Assembly: GCA_030704615.1 (NCBI GenBank)
Contig: CM060732.1
Location: forward strand, 54,293,053-54,357,052
Source: Takakia lepidozioides
Taxonomy: Eukaryota > Streptophyta > Takakiopsida > Takakiales > Takakiaceae
Length of the DNA stretch: 64,000 bases
Reading direction: 5' to 3'
The notes beneath the pieces were generated by a model, which saw only the letters and a list, made by a program, of their open reading frames with translations, was not told the DNA's origin and searched no databases. This document shows, one piece after another, positions 11,350-24,363 of this stretch. Within the stretch, counting starts at the first letter, position 1; the number at the start of each line of letters is the position of its first letter. The translations under genes were made by a program, and so were the position numbers.

Positions 11350-14300
11350 AGGATATTTTCTTGTCGGAGTAACGGATTCTCCAGAAAAACAACGGCAACA
11401 CTTCTTGGCTTCCATAATCACAGATTTTCATGATTCTGTCATGAAAGTTTTTTTGAGTTTCAGCTCCTAGAAACTGTATTGACATGATCTGGTGTACCCT
11501 ACAACTGGAAATCATTGGACCAGGGCACTGGGGTAGCACCCGATCGAGGCTATTTCAGAATGTGGATCAAGTTGATGTTTGGACATGAAGGGAAAGATTT
11601 ATGTAAGCGGTCAGCCCAAGACGCATAGAGTTATCAAAACACGTGTCTGGAATTTAGGTCTTCAATGAGCTCTCTCTGGCAGTCAAGCTTGGCACAAGTT
11701 TTGTCATTCAGACTGCATTGGGACTCTTCCATCATATTGTGCTCGTTCTCGAACCTTATCGAACATTTAATTTCATGTCAGTTTCCAACTCTGAATTTCC
11801 TAGACAAGGTGAGAAGAAAGAAGAGAGAGGAGAGGAGGAAGACTCAACTTTCAAGACTCCTGCTGAAGCATACTATGTAACTTATGGTGTCACTTTAGCC
11901 TTAAGGGCTATTGCCTTCTGTTTGGAGGGTGGACCGAGAAGAAATAAATTGGTACTTTATCTCGTCCGTGGAAAGCTCAAAGAGCTTATGGAACAAGAGG
12001 AAGAAAGAAAAAAGAAAGAACAAGCAGCCAAAAAGCAACTATAAATCTCATTTGAAGGAGTCAGCGCTTCGTGTGCAGGTAAGGTGCCAAACATTTCTGA
12101 CCCTCGTAACATTTGGAAGTCCTCCGTCCATCCAGATTCTTTCTCATGTCTAGCTCTCAGTTGAATCTCCCACAGATCTCAGATTATAAAGGCCAGTGAA
12201 CAAAAAGTTCTTCACTTTCAAATTCCGTGAAGTTGCCAGGCAAGCGGGGCATGGTGGGTGGTCACGTTGCAGATTTCTCTATCCGCAGACTGTGGGAGCT
12301 CACCCTAAACCTCCTCGATGCCCTTAGAACTAGCGAGAGAGATAGATGCAGACAGGCAATCAGCCGCAAGATCCTATCGTCACGGAGAACCAAGAATGTC
12401 TCCCGATAGAATTGTAGTTTTGTAGTGGCTGGTTTCCATGTCCCCCTGACGTGCAGTTCCATAAGTTCTTTCTGATGCATAGAGAGTGCATTGCGCTCAA
12501 AAAAGTTGGACGCCCGAGCATACCAAGAGTGCTTGAAACTTGAAACCACCTGTTTTGAGCTTGATAGAATTGTGAGGGCCCGGGCTGTCAACCCTGCGGG
12601 TGGAAGGGCTTGTAACCTTGTAAGAAAGAATGTAAGCAGGAAGAGGGCCTCGGTTTGAAGTGGGACTAATGCAAATTCCGCACATAGAATTTTTGATGGC
12701 GTTGTCTCTCCAACTCCAAGCAACCCTTGGAGGAAGACGATTGCAGCGGTTCCAAATTTTTTTCCCAGCAGGAAACTAGGACACTAGGTGCCAAGAACTC
12801 ACAGCCATAAGTGGCGGCAGGGGTGACAAGTGACAACCGAGTCAGAGAGCCACTCTGGGGGTGGGTGGTGCACGTGAAAGAAAGATGAAGAAAGAAACTC
12901 TACGACGTCCATGGGAAGCTCAAAGTGAGGAAAGGATACGTATGGCTAGCAATACATGTAATGCTTCTGAAGGATGAAAAATGCAACAAGTCTGGACAAC
13001 ATGATTTCAAATGATCTAAAATGCACTGACATGGCCCCACTTCAATGAGGCAGCTAGCTGCGCGCCAGTGATTCTATCGACCCACATCAATGAGTATTTT
13101 TTAGCGTTTTGATTGCTTCTGAACTTTGTATGGGCCCGACTAGCGCCAGATTGTCGCATATAATAGAATGCCTATCTCATGACTTCGTTTGTAGAGCAAT
13201 CCTGGTCAAGCAAACCATGAAGGTTCACATCAAAGAGGTAATATTTCTCGTCTGATCTCTTTCTGCACTGTACTTAGCCTTCCCACATGCAGTTGCAGGT
13301 CAAAACATCAGTTTGGATTTCAGTGACTTTACCGACTCAAGGATCTCAGGTTCTCAATTGCCGGATTTAATTTCTGGCCGAAGGGAATGGAGATGAATCA
13401 CTTTAAGTAGTACGATATTATACTACGAAATTGAAGTTTCGAGACTCTCTGACACCGGTAGTATGGCCTCTTTGCCACCTCCCTCTTGTTCTCCAAAGAG
13501 GCACCATTCACTTGTCATGGTGATGGGATCGCATTCGTGTTTGCTTCCGCTCAAACAGTAGTGGTCACCTCATGGACCGTCCACAGGATTCTGGTTAGCC
13601 CTGGCAATCACAGATATCTTTGCAGATGACGCGAGCATAATCATGTAGTCGTGAACATCACTGTATAACTCAGTGGATTTGTGCAGTCGCGAGGCAGTCG
13701 CTCCTCTACTCCAAACTGATTCATTTCTAGTCGACGCTTGGATCCACAACAATGCTGCAGCCCAGACACTCGAAGTGATACTCACAAAAAGCTCAAGCGA
13801 TGTAGATATTGCATCAAAAAACCTTAGCAATGTGGACCTGCACAGCATTCTTCTGGATTACATGTCTGCAGGATTCTCTGGAACACATACATTCTCGGAG
13901 CTTCAGAAACAAGCAGTGTTTGCCCAGACAGACCTCCATGTCAAAGAGAACTGAGGACTTGAACATTACCTGTATGACGGTTGTTAGTATGTCTAGAACA
14001 AGCAGAGACAAATATAAGAATTGTGTTAATAGAAGCATCCTTTCCTCTAGAGTTTCTAGACTTTTTTGTCCTCAAGACTTTAACTGTTTCCCGAACACCC
14101 ACTTCTCTTGAATCTTTGGGGAATCTTCTTGTTCACCCTTCATAGGTAACATTCTCCACCCAGTTATTTTTCCATGGCTACTGTTCCTTGCAATCTGTTG
14201 ACAAGTCCTCTGCCGCATGGTTTGCCTGCTGCTGTCAGATAATAATTTGACCGGCGATCATTGAGGGACGGTACGACGGTACCCGGACAATCGAGGAAAA

Positions 14301-14600
14301 AATAATCGAGGAAAAAATAACCTCGGGTGGGCCATCAGGCAAAAACAATCATGGCAGATCACCGCTATGGGGAGCAAAGCGTAACCAGTCATAGTTCACT
14401 GATACAAAACCAGCTGCTAAGAACAAGACTAAAAAGAGACAGCCCTGGGCATAAATATAGGAAACTAATCTGCCATCTATGAATCCAGAGCGGAGGAAAA
14501 CACAACACCTCAAGGAGAAGAGGTAGCCAGAAGAACTACAGAGCCAACGTTTAGAACGCAAGGGCTCGAAATTCAGATGAGCCCTCGAAATTCAGATGAA
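11350..14600. other. Mostly no gene; one possible exon pair at 11.65-12.05 kb
   Basis: The plus strand at 11656-11810 (after an ATTTAG acceptor) encodes a hydrophobic, membrane-like stretch, and 11860-12044 encodes a second one followed by a Lys/Glu-rich tail. A strong donor (CAAGGTGAGA near 11806) lies between them. They could be exons of a small membrane protein, but I do not recognise it. The rest of the interval (12.1-14.6 kb) shows only short frames without known domains. Position 14280-14320 has two tandem copies of AATCGAGGAAAAAAT. Confidence 0.25.
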
Positions 14601-14624
14601 ACTGGTTCGATCGGCTGTTGTGAA

Positions 14625-16087
14625 TTAACTCCTCCGCCTCCTAACTGCCAAAGCTTGAGGATAGGTATATCCTACTACACCATCACCTTCTGGAGAACCA
14701 GCAGGTGAAACAACATAGCTCGGCTGAGAAATACAGACAGACTCACAGCTGGCCTGATCTTTCAAATTAACTGACGTAGGTGTAGTAGGAGCATCAGTTC
14801 CAGGATATATAGGTCCAACATTCATGGCAACTTGTGGCAGTACGTCTGATGAATGCTTCCGAGATTCAAACATCAATCTAGCACTCCTTAAACGCTCCAA
14901 CTGCATCTCTACTCATCTGCATGTAGTGATTTACAGCACGAGTAACTTTGATAAAAAGCGGATGCTCTGTAATCTTGAACCTGGGCTCATTAACGAGAGA
15001 AACGCAAACCCGATCTTCCTGATCACGCACAAGCAACCGGTTGAACGACATGTAGATGTTCATCAAAGATGCAGCGGGATATCGTGTACCATCTTGTTTG
15101 CAAACGACCATGAAGAACTCACAAAGCATATCAGCAACTTCTGACAGTGGCAATTCTTCGATAGTAATACTGTCATCAATACTCATCATCTTCCTCCACG
15201 TATTAAAATGGTTCCTAGCCCACGCTTCGTTCTTAGCACTAGGGTTTATGTGCTTTTTCATCAATCTATCAAACTCATCCTTGTCAAAACGTAGAAAACC
15301 CAGAGTATGAGGTACAACCAAATTGCCTGAACGACTGCTAGATCCAGAAGTTACGACTGGGTGCTCAATTGCATTTCCTGAGGTAGGAACTACAATATCC
15401 AAACGAATGAGCGGAGAAATATCAGGCACCAGAGCTCCACTAGTACGTACATCAGATCCAGATGCTACTACTGGAGGTACCATTACATTTCCCAAATCAA
15501 GAACAGGAACAGACGAAATAGCGGCATTGTTCTGAGTAAGAACATCATAGACAATAGCAGCACCAGAATCACTGACAACTGAATCAATAGCAACAACCGG
15601 ACTCTCAGGGATAGTGACAGTAGAAACCACGACAGTACTTGTATCAACATTGTTGACAGAAATGTCAGTTTCCACGGGAGCAGTTTCAGCTTTAAGATAT
15701 GAATCACCATCCACACCGCTATTCAACTCAGCGGAAACAACCTCACTGTCAATTACAAGATCCTGCTCACAATCTATAGCACTCTGCAACTCACTAGGCT
15801 TATCGGTATTGATCAAAGTAACTTCAGGATCATTAGCCACAGTTGATGAGTCGATCAATATGTCTTCGACGTATTTATCATGCACAGGACGATACATAAC
15901 CGATACATAACACCTTCTTCACTTCATTCCCATCACACTGCTTCTTCCTAGTTCTGCGCTTCTTAACAAAAGAAACAGGTGACATTTGCGACAGCGGCAA
16001 GAGATTAAAAGAAGGCCTCTCACTACCGGAACTAGAATCATAGCCTCTCTTCGCTTTAGGCACTCGACTACTTCTACGAACGTCCAT
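14625..16087 (-). pseudogene. Crypton/ZMYM-like N-terminal domain protein, relic
   Basis: Three overlapping minus-strand frames (16087-15878, 15897-14878, 14906-14625) appear to form one protein with two frame breaks. It starts MDVRRSSRVPKAKR with a basic N-terminus (KKRRTRKK). A long Ser/Thr/Val-rich linker follows. Then comes a ~110-residue helical domain with W...F..W, IEELPL, FFMVV.KQDG.RYPAASL and N.LL (about 15290-14950). This pattern is that of the N-terminal domain shared by eukaryotic DUF3504/Crypton-type tyrosine recombinases and the ZMYM/QRICH proteins derived from them. The catalytic recombinase domain is absent here. The break at 15890-15910 coincides with an 11-bp tandem duplication containing TTATGTATCG. 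The family assignment rests on pattern recognition and is moderately sure. Confidence 0.5.
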
Positions 16088-16229
16088 CTGAGTGCTACTT
16101 CATAACCTCCATCTGAGAATCTAAAACTCGCTCAAAAGCGCACTACAGACAACAAAATGAGAGAAACAAAACATAAACACGATACTAAAGAGAAAGAGAG
16201 GAACCGACTTATCTACCTACCTCCAAAAC

Positions 16230-16700
16230 CCAAGGTACCTCCTTGGTAACTGGTTACGCCAGTCATTAGCCAGTCAGCTCGACGCTCCCAGACTGCTGGC
16301 TATGTCCGGTAACCGGCCAGCTCTCGCCGGTTACCTAGTCCATAATGTTTCAATGAGCTTCAATTTATGAAGCCTTGGCAAGCTCATTCATGAATTTAGC
16401 CAAGGACTCACACCTCAAAACCGTCACTTATAACCTTAGGTTATTAGACCCAATACATATATTCATAACGCCACTTAAAAAACACCCAACCGGTTGTCTA
16501 CATCAATTTTTAAAATTTTGGCCTCCACCGTTTACTATTGGGACCGGTTACTTGTATGCCTACACTCTGCCGGTTCCTAATTGGACCGGTTATTTCAATT
16601 TTTCATTTGCTGCGCTTATATATATATATAACCGGATAGATAACCAACTGTTATTAGAGACAAGAATAAATAACCGCCCAACATTGGTCAAAACCCAGAC
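16230..16700. repeat. Cluster of ACCGGTTA-type words
   Basis: Words of the form TAACCGG, CCGGTTAC and AACCGGTT occur repeatedly and in both senses between about 16243 and 16680, upstream of the Crypton-like relic. Such clusters are typical of subterminal transposon repeats. No precise terminal repeat or target duplication is visible. A short (TA)n tract lies at 16617-16631. Confidence 0.5.
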
Positions 16701-17535
16701 CTGCACTGGTTGATACCCGGCCAGACCCTATATACCAGTCCAACAGGGATATATACACCTCAGATATACCTGCACGCAGGTAATTCAGAGTGTCGTGGAC
16801 GGGTGGCAAGGCGGGGCTATATAGCGGGTCGGCCGCCTTGCAGCCGGGGAGGAAGGCCATGTGTGAGAGAGGGCGAGCTTGGCATTCAAAGGAGATGGAG
16901 ATGCGCCAAGGGGAAATGTGAGGGCCGTTGCATTATTCACAGAGAAACGGGTGGAGCGCTGGAGGGATGCAGCAGCAGATTTGGAAGAGCAGGCCTCGGT
17001 GTGCGGGGGTGTAGGGCCCAGGTGTGGAGGTGTGGGGCAGGTTGGAGAGGGGACAAGTGACGTGTGCCAGAGATGCATGTCGGTGGAGTGCACAGCAAAG
17101 GACTCTGGGAGTTGCAATCATAAGTAAGCAAGTTACAGACTTTTACACTTCACCTCGGTCGTTGAGAGGCAGTTTTGGGATCTCCTACATCTTCAGTCTT
17201 GGAGCATTCAGTGTGTGTCTCTTGCTGTCTTGTTGCTGTGCTTGCGTGAATGGTTGTAAAAAGGAACAGGTTGGGTTCGGAAACTGGGTTTACTTTTCAA
17301 GACTCACCAGAGGATTTCTTGGACGGTAGCTGCATAACGATCCGATCTTGCGTAGTTTGAAAAAGGACTGGCAGTGACGCTGTACATGGAGTGATGTGCG
17401 CCCTGAGATTGTGAAATTTTGAACGTACTGGGAATCCAAAGTAGCAGTGCGAAGATCCGGAAGTTTCATTACAGAGTTTCAGAAGTTGCAGTTCAAACAA
17501 ATTGTGAAGTGCTTAGTGTGTGCTGGTGACTTTCC
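16701..17535. other. No gene seen; upstream region of the glyoxalase-like gene
   Basis: Only short frames without known domains are present. The 16790-17060 part is G-rich on the plus strand. The 3' part leads into the ATG at 17536 and is expected to contain the promoter and 5' UTR of the glyoxalase-like gene; I see no diagnostic element. Confidence 0.3.
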
Positions 17536-18591
17536 ATGGCAACCACAAGAAGGACGAGTACGTTGCCGTTGACATCGCTGAACCATATTTCTCGTACCTG
17601 CGAAAATCTTGACAAGTCCCTGGATTTCTACGAGAATGTACTGGGGTTTGCGCCCATAAAGAGACCCGGATCTTTTAATTTCGATGGAGCTTGGTGAGCA
17701 ACAGCTTTAGAAACTATGCACATGCAGAATTGACCTCTGCAGGCTACCTTTCAAGTCAAGTAGGAAGTAAACGTAAATGCCCGATCCTTATTATGGTGGA
17801 TTTAGTGTTGATTGTTCAGCTCTATTGATTCTTTGTCAGGAGTAATAATGGCAGACCTTCGGATTTGGGAAGCAAACTTTGCTTGTGCAACTACTGAGTA
17901 GATCTACATCGTGTTGGCGTTTTGCAGGCTATATAATTATGGGATAGGCATCCATTTACTGGAAGTTGAAGGAAACGAAGAGCTAGGAGCTGCTCCCCAT
18001 CCTCAAAAGAAGGAACTTAATCCGAGAGATGATCACATTTCATTTCAAGTAGCTCTTCCTCCTTCACATTGTCCTCTTCTACTTTTACACTCTCAGGCCT
18101 AGTATGGGTCATTCTCTGCGGTAGTCTCTGAACTCAGATGATCACTTTGAAGGCTTTGTGCACATTATCTGATCTTGGCTCTCAAGATTCGAGCTGTAGA
18201 TGGATCGTTGCGTCGGCACAACTGTCAGTTTCTGTAACTCGTCAGTTTTCGAAGTTATAACTAACTGTGCAAGTTCGCCAGATCTTTTTACATGTTACCT
18301 TGTGGAATGCAGTGTGCTGACATTATGTTGGTCGAGAAGAAGCTGCAAGAGAATGGCATCAAATACACAAGGCGCCTGGTTGAGGAAGGTGGCATCATGG
18401 TCGATCAACTCTTCTTTCATGACCCCGATGGTTTCATGATTGAAGTGTGCGACTGTGAGAAACTCCCAGTGGAGCCTTTGGGCCCCACAGCTTGCTTGAG
18501 ATATCCATCAAGAAAGCGGACATCTCCCATTGCCTTACTTCCAGAGACTGTCACACAGCAGCTTCAAGCCGAATACAGCCAGAGGAGGTAG
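17536..18591 (+). CDS. Glyoxalase I-like VOC-superfamily protein, 3 exons
   Basis: This is a small vicinal-oxygen-chelate protein of the plant lactoylglutathione-lyase-like group. Exons are 17536-17693, 17928-18048 and 18313-18591, all with GT-AG borders, giving 185 residues. The four metal-ligand positions of the fold are visible: His17 (LNHISR), Glu65 (HLLEVEG), His89 (DDHISF) and Glu137 (GFMIEVCD). The HDPDGF.IE signature near the C-terminal half is typical of the family. There is no signal or transit peptide, so a cytosolic place is likely. Plant members of this group often lack true glyoxalase I activity, so 'like' is deliberate. The gene is complete and undamaged. Confidence 0.9.
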
Positions 18592-19607
18592 TTGGACATC
18601 GTTCAATCTGTCACAGCTCCTTACGTTTTGGAAGTCACAAACGGCATTCATAGCCATAGGGGATGAGCACGCAGCTTAGCATGAGGCAGACAGATCTGTT
18701 GGGTTTTCATGAACTATGTTTATATCAGCACATTGAGGTAATGGTGTAATAGGAGCAGTAGGAGTAATCTCCCTACTCATTCAGGGGGTGTTCTCTCAAG
18801 AAAGAGTGAGTCTTATGATCTGTAAGGGAATCTTTGCAGTCACATTTTGTTATACATGGATGAGGATGCTGAAAACTTTTCTCCTGGCTTGTGAAGGTTA
18901 TGATTGGTTTGTTTACTTTGAAAGCCACAAGATTGTATTTGATGTCCAGAAGAGCTACTTGGATTTCTAGCTTGAAAAGGACCAGCTCCTCAGGGGAAAA
19001 ATCTCTTCACCTCCAGCTGGTTGCCGGGAAATAGGCTCATCAACAAAAGGCTCACCTAGCATCTTATTGAGATTTTCTACCCGGTGGTAGGAACATTGGT
19101 TGTCTTTCACCACTTGACAAAGATCCCTAGGTAGGTAGAGTAGAATCAGTTCCAGCTCTCACATGCTCGAAATGGGCAAGGATAGAACTTTCCAGCCTGG
19201 GTGTAAGAAATAGCACATTTTATATCTGAATTTTAATGATATGGCATTTTTTGTCCCTGTCAGCCCATGTTCTTACATTCCCATTTTGCAAGCAACTTGA
19301 CTATTCCAGAAGAGTTGGTAGAATCCAAAAGCTAGAGTTGCAGGAACATACAAGTGTACACGACCAGCCAAAGACAATTTGATCTACGAATTCCAGTTGT
19401 AACCATTATCTTGTTTTGAGGATGCCCATAGATTATGGAAATGTATGTGACAACTAAGATAGATGTGCAACTAAGCACAGTATATCAAAGTTTGGAGTCT
19501 CTCTTTTCCTTCTTTGGTAAGTCTTACACAAAGGCTCATTTACATAATGGATATCAGCTAGATTTCTGTCTGAGTAGATATCCAAGCATGCATCAGTGCA
19601 TCGTTAA
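18592..19607. other. Convergent 3' regions, no gene seen
   Basis: This interval separates the stop of the plus-strand glyoxalase-like gene from the stop of the minus-strand MnSOD gene, so it holds the 3' UTRs of both. Open frames are short and show no domain. Confidence 0.5.
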
Positions 19608-22191
19608 CTATGCTAAATCCTCGTACCGCTTGGCCACATCTTTCCAATTCACCACCTTCCAGATATTCTTCAGATAGTCAGGCCGCACGTTCTTGTACTG
19701 CAATCAATCGATCATCCCAACGCAACATTATTCGCCTATGCTGATGTTGGGTAGGCAAACTTTTATCTCACTGGAGGGTTGGCATAGACTGTTGCTTTGG
19801 ACCTTTAAAAGCACCTACTTGGACATTCTTATGCATGGTGGCATACAGAAGGACAACTGGATCCTGGCAACATCGACCCTAATGTCCTTAGAGCCCTTTA
19901 TTCAGCCTAGACTAGCTGACTGGCAGGAACCAAGAGCCGTAGCCAGCCGTCTGGACAGATAGTAAGGAAAATCAAGGGACTGTGTAGCTTCAGCTAAATA
20001 TGAATAAAAGCTTCCAAACAGCTACAACATTGCAGTGGAAAGTAGACCCATTCACGGCCTGGTCAGATCTCCCTTTTCAATTAGTTGATCTTAAGTTCTA
20101 TGCTGTGGTTGTGTATACTGGTGATTCTTACCTGCAAATAATAGGCATGCTCCCACACATCGATTCCAAGCAATGGTACCAGACCTCTTGACACCAAGGG
20201 ATCCTGGAGACATGGCCAACAAAGGCAACTTTGAGGAAAACACATATGTCCACAAATACTGTGAGAGCAGCCAACCATCAAAGCACTGGTAAGCGGCTGT
20301 TGCAAGCTATTATGGACCAGATCAAAAATTCAAGCTCAATCCTAATTAAAATCTGGCCTTTCAAGAGCAACCACTGAAGGGCATGCAACAAAAACAGTGA
20401 AGCAACTAAAAATTGTAGAAATTATGCACAGTGTGATGCCCTAGTTCCAGATACAATCTGCAAGTGCTAACGCGTAACTCAACAGGGTTATGAGACAGAA
20501 AGTGTGCCTGGTTTGCAGTCGTTTCTACTGAAAGCTTCTTGAAGTCCTTGTTAAAGCCCAGCCACTGGTGAACAAAAGAAATCAGCATCAGAAGAAAAAC
20601 CTCCATCACTGGTACCGCTAGATCAGAACATAGAGAAAGCGGAAGTGTGCCAGCTAGCAAGAGGGGTTGCAGAAGTCCTTAATGACCATTTGGCAGTACC
20701 CACATGGAGTGGTAGCTCTGGTGCACTTATGTTCACAGCCCAAATCACAACCACTCTTTCTCTCTCTCTTCCCCCTGGCCCCTTGCTCTGAGGCCAAGGC
20801 TAGGGTGTGGAGTTCATAGGTTGACATCAGATCTTAAAGAGTACGCACCACCCAGCCGGACCCTTGCACTCCAGCACCGGCAGTACTCATTTTCGCGATC
20901 AGTCTATCCAAAGACCCAAACTGCATCTCAATGGCAGATGCTAGACTCCCCTCAGGAGGCTGGCCTCCGCCCTCCTGCACACAGTCACAACCTTGATGAA
21001 TACAGTCAGAATCTAGAGAGTTAAGCAAATTGACCACCTGGCTAGTTGCACTTACTACATCCTTGGAATCTCAGACAGATTTGAGCTAAATTTCAACCCT
21101 TTGTCTATTATTAGGTCGTGCACTTCCTAACTTTGTTGCACTACACAACAAGTCTCCAAAGAATGCTTACTTTGGGTGGTGCAAGATTCTTCCAGAAGAT
21201 TGTATGGTTCACATGGCCTGCAGAGGAAGCCAAAAAACTGAGGTTAGGTTACAACATATAGTGCATTTGCTACCTAGAATTTGATTAAAGTGCTTCAAAC
21301 GTAACAATTCAAGTTGTCATTGCAGACAAAGATAATGTGTGAGCTTGGAGAGGCAATGTTGGAGGCATGGCATAACAAGCCACGCCAACCTGTGCGAGTT
21401 CTAACTGTCCCAGATAATCACAGCACATTGATGTCACTTGAGAAGAGACCCGCTGATCAATAAGACCCTCCTTGCAGTAGTGGAGGTATACGATCGTCGA
21501 CTCCACTTCAATGTGTGCAAATAACAGTCACTTGACAGCGTTGCAATAATTGAGGCCAGGAATCCTACCCCTTTCTCGACACCATTCAGACCTCGTGGTC
21601 TGCTTTATGCCTACCTTTATGCATGTAAATGGATTGACTGTCCAGCCACCATAGTTCATATTCGATGCAGTTACATTAGTATACATGCACATTGGTCCAA
21701 GAAAACCTCAAATTGTCATCCATAGCGGAGGATTCCCTTAAAGAAGCTTACTCCAAAATTCAAAACTAACTCTTCACACGCAACCTGAAGATGCAATCAC
21801 TCGGAAGAACGATGCAAGAAATAGAAACCTTCATATCTATGCAGATATATATGATCCATAAAGTCACAAAAAAAAAACTGCAAACAGTACCTCCACCATT
21901 GAAGTTGAGGGCGGCCTGAAGACCAACAATGGTCTGAGGATCTTTCGTGGACGAAAGCTGCTCCAAAGCCTTGGTGAAGCCGGTAATGTAGGCCTGGTGG
22001 TGCTTCTGGTGATGAAGCTTCATGATCTCTGCACTGATCACCGGCTCCAGATCGCCATAGTCGTATGGGAGATCCGGCAGGGTGTAAATGTGACTCTCTT
22101 GCTGCATTGCTGTGGCCATTGCTCGCTTTTGCATGAAGGCCCGCATCACTGGCCCTATACGCTGCCCCGCCCTCAGCAATGCAGCGGCCAT
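19608..22191 (-). CDS. MSD1: Mitochondrial manganese superoxide dismutase, 6 exons
   Basis: The product converts superoxide to hydrogen peroxide and oxygen in the mitochondrial matrix. Exons on the minus strand are 22191-21891, 21217-21171, 20974-20852, 20564-20508, 20203-20132 and 19697-19608, for 229 residues. Metal ligands are all present: His60 (KLHHQKHH), His105 (VNHTIFW), Asp191 and His195 (DVWEHAYY). A 32-residue Arg/Ala-rich leader before [13 protein letters not shown] fits a mitochondrial presequence. The ATG at 22191 was chosen because it opens this leader; upstream codons are in frame but lack an ATG. Intron 4 has a GC donor (CAG|GCACAC) where the others have GT. The gene is otherwise intact and of the usual family length. 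The symbol follows the Arabidopsis name. Confidence 0.95.
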
Positions 22192-23127
22192 ACCTTCTCC
22201 CTGTATCTTGCTAAAAGATACAATGAATGCAAAGAAGAAGAGATGGGATTGAGCTTGGCCTTCCTCTTCAATCCACGGGTCTGCTTCCACACTTCCCAGA
22301 CACTTGGGGTTTCAAGAGAAGAACCAGTGCCCAGTTGAGGGGACTTGAATGAGGTACCCAAATGTGGGGCCGCCGATGTGAGGATCTCAAAACTAGAGAG
22401 TCCGGATTTTGCTGGTACACGAGGCAAGAGGAAGTCTCTTTCCACTTCCACTTCACACCACACATTTGGAATTCGATGACTGGACCCAGTTTTGTTCGCT
22501 GTCTTCTATGGTTAAGACATGGCTGTATCCATGGTTTTCTGTGGAAGATGTACAGGAGATGGTGGTGGGTCGATGCAAGTCTGCTGAACTTTGCGTGAGC
22601 GAGCAGCCCAGTTGGAATTGAGCGCACCTCTGAATGGTTGCTCGCTGAAAAATTACTGTTTTATGAGATCTTCTCATCGCAGTGTGTGCGTACCTATCAG
22701 AATTTGTCCGTCCTCCTCTCTTCACTTGTGGGTGTGGAAGTGTTTCTTTTCTTTTCTGGTTGTCGTATCGGACATGATCTTGTGACCATGCCCCTTCCCT
22801 CTTGGCTGAAGAGGATTGCCTCCTTGTAAGTGGTGTAGGGTTTGGGGATGATTTTTTGTCGGGGTTAAGGTCGGCCTGCTAAGTAGTGTGTACTGGTGAT
22901 ATCGGGACTCTTGCATGCTTCTCTCTCATTCTCTTAGCTAAACAGAAATGGGTTCTGGCGCTTTCTGCTCTCAAATCAGTCTTGCTACTCCCTGCCCACC
23001 TCCATGCTTCGCTTGTGAGGCTGCCTCCTTGCATGGTTTGCATAGGGTTGTGTGATGATCTTTCTTGGGGTTAGTTGATTCCTTTGTCGGTGAGAGAACC
23101 GCATCTTGCGAGGAGCTGCCAATTAGA
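22192..23127. other. Intergenic, divergent promoters of MnSOD and F-box genes
   Basis: This is the region between the divergent MnSOD (minus) and F-box (plus) starts. No coding region is recognisable. It should contain both promoters and 5' UTRs; no specific element stands out. Confidence 0.4.
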
Positions 23128-24363
23128 ATGTCTGTCTCTGTATCCACCCAATTGGACAAGAAGAAGAACCCGAGTGCACAGTGGGGAGCACTGCCGGATG
23201 ACTTGCAAGACCTCATCCTGACAAGGGTACCTCTACCCTATCAAGTCCGACTGCGTCGAGTATGCAGAAAGTGGAACTCCAACCTGTCTTCATCTGAATT
23301 TTTGGCATCATGTCCTCCTCAGATTCCATGGCTGCCGCTCTTTAATGAGCAATTTCCTGGAAGGGTAAACATGCTTTGTGCATTCAGCCCGTTAAGTGAT
23401 TCCTGGCTTCATATTTCCCTCAGCTTTCTTCCCAGGCCTGACTACAAGGTTGCTACAACCGGTGGTGGTCTCATATTATTTGTGCCTGTTTTTGAGGTAA
23501 CCTTTGCCAACAAGGGGGACTGGCTTGTGTGTAACCCCCTAAACAAGTCATTCAAGAAATTACCAGGTTTTCCAGATCAGGTGGAGGAGAAGGTTAAGAA
23601 TGTTACATCTGCAGCTATCATGGTAGACAAGTCCACTAAAGCCTACAATGTTTTGGTGATGGGAACGAATTACACAAGAACAGCCTGGCTTGATTCTTGG
23701 AACCTTGTTGTCTACAGTTCTAAGAGTGAAGGGTGGGAATTGAGGACCACGGTAAACTGTCAATTTCCACTACTGTGTGGTATTTTGTTTTGCAAGGGCA
23801 GTCTTTACCTTGGTACCAGTAGGATGACTGGGACCTTGGCATATAACATAGATAATGATGCCCCGAATCAATGCCTAGTGGAATCTATCAACATAGATCC
23901 ATCACCTTCCAGGCGACTCACTTCGACATCCATAAAATCAAGAAAGAGCACAAGGTTTCAAGGGTCCACACTTTTGGAGTTCCGTGGTCAAATACTGTTG
24001 GCGGGCATTCAGTACATAAAGGAGTCACCTTATCCAGATTTTCGGTGGGAACCGAACGAGGCTGGCATATGGCAGCTACGGGAAGACAAGAAGAGAGGGG
24101 AGTTGGTGGCACAGATGCCTGCAAGGTTTTGGAGGATGGTGTTGAAGAGTTTGGGAAGCTCTCTTAACAAGGACAAAGTGAGGTTTATTGGCTCTGGTGA
24201 TTTATTTGTCTGCGTTGCTCATGGCATGCCTGACATGATTGCATACAACCTCAGCAAGAAGTCCTGGCGATTGCTGCCAAATTGTGTTCTTCCATCAGGC
24301 TTGCCTTCTTTGAATGGATGGTATGGATGTTGCTTTCAGCCACAGTTGGAGATTTTTGCATAG
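23128..24363 (+). CDS. F-box protein with C-terminal propeller-like region, single exon
   Basis: A single uninterrupted frame of 411 residues starts at ATG 23128; the frame is open for 21 codons upstream but has no earlier ATG. Residues about 19-60 form an F-box (WGALPDDLQDLILTRVPL, then VCRKWNS), which would bind a SKP1-like protein in an SCF ubiquitin ligase. The rest matches the pattern of plant F-box proteins with a kelch/galactose-oxidase-like propeller: recurring W and G-rich strands such as DSWNLVVYSSKSEGWELR and KSWRLLP near the C-terminus. Its target is unknown. Single-exon F-box genes are common and fast-evolving in plants. The frame is intact. Confidence 0.88.
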   Translation: MSVSVSTQLDKKKNPSAQWGALPDDLQDLILTRVPLPYQVRLRRVCRKWNSNLSSSEFLASCPPQIPWLPLFNEQFPGRVNMLCAFSPLSDSWLHISLSFLPRPDYKVATTGGGLILFVPVFEVTFANKGDWLVCNPLNKSFKKLPGFPDQVEEKVKNVTSAAIMVDKSTKAYNVLVMGTNYTRTAWLDSWNLVVYSSKSEGWELRTTVNCQFPLLCGILFCKGSLYLGTSRMTGTLAYNIDNDAPNQCLVESINIDPSPSRRLTSTSIKSRKSTRFQGSTLLEFRGQILLAGIQYIKESPYPDFRWEPNEAGIWQLREDKKRGELVAQMPARFWRMVLKSLGSSLNKDKVRFIGSGDLFVCVAHGMPDMIAYNLSKKSWRLLPNCVLPSGLPSLNGWYGCCFQPQLEIFA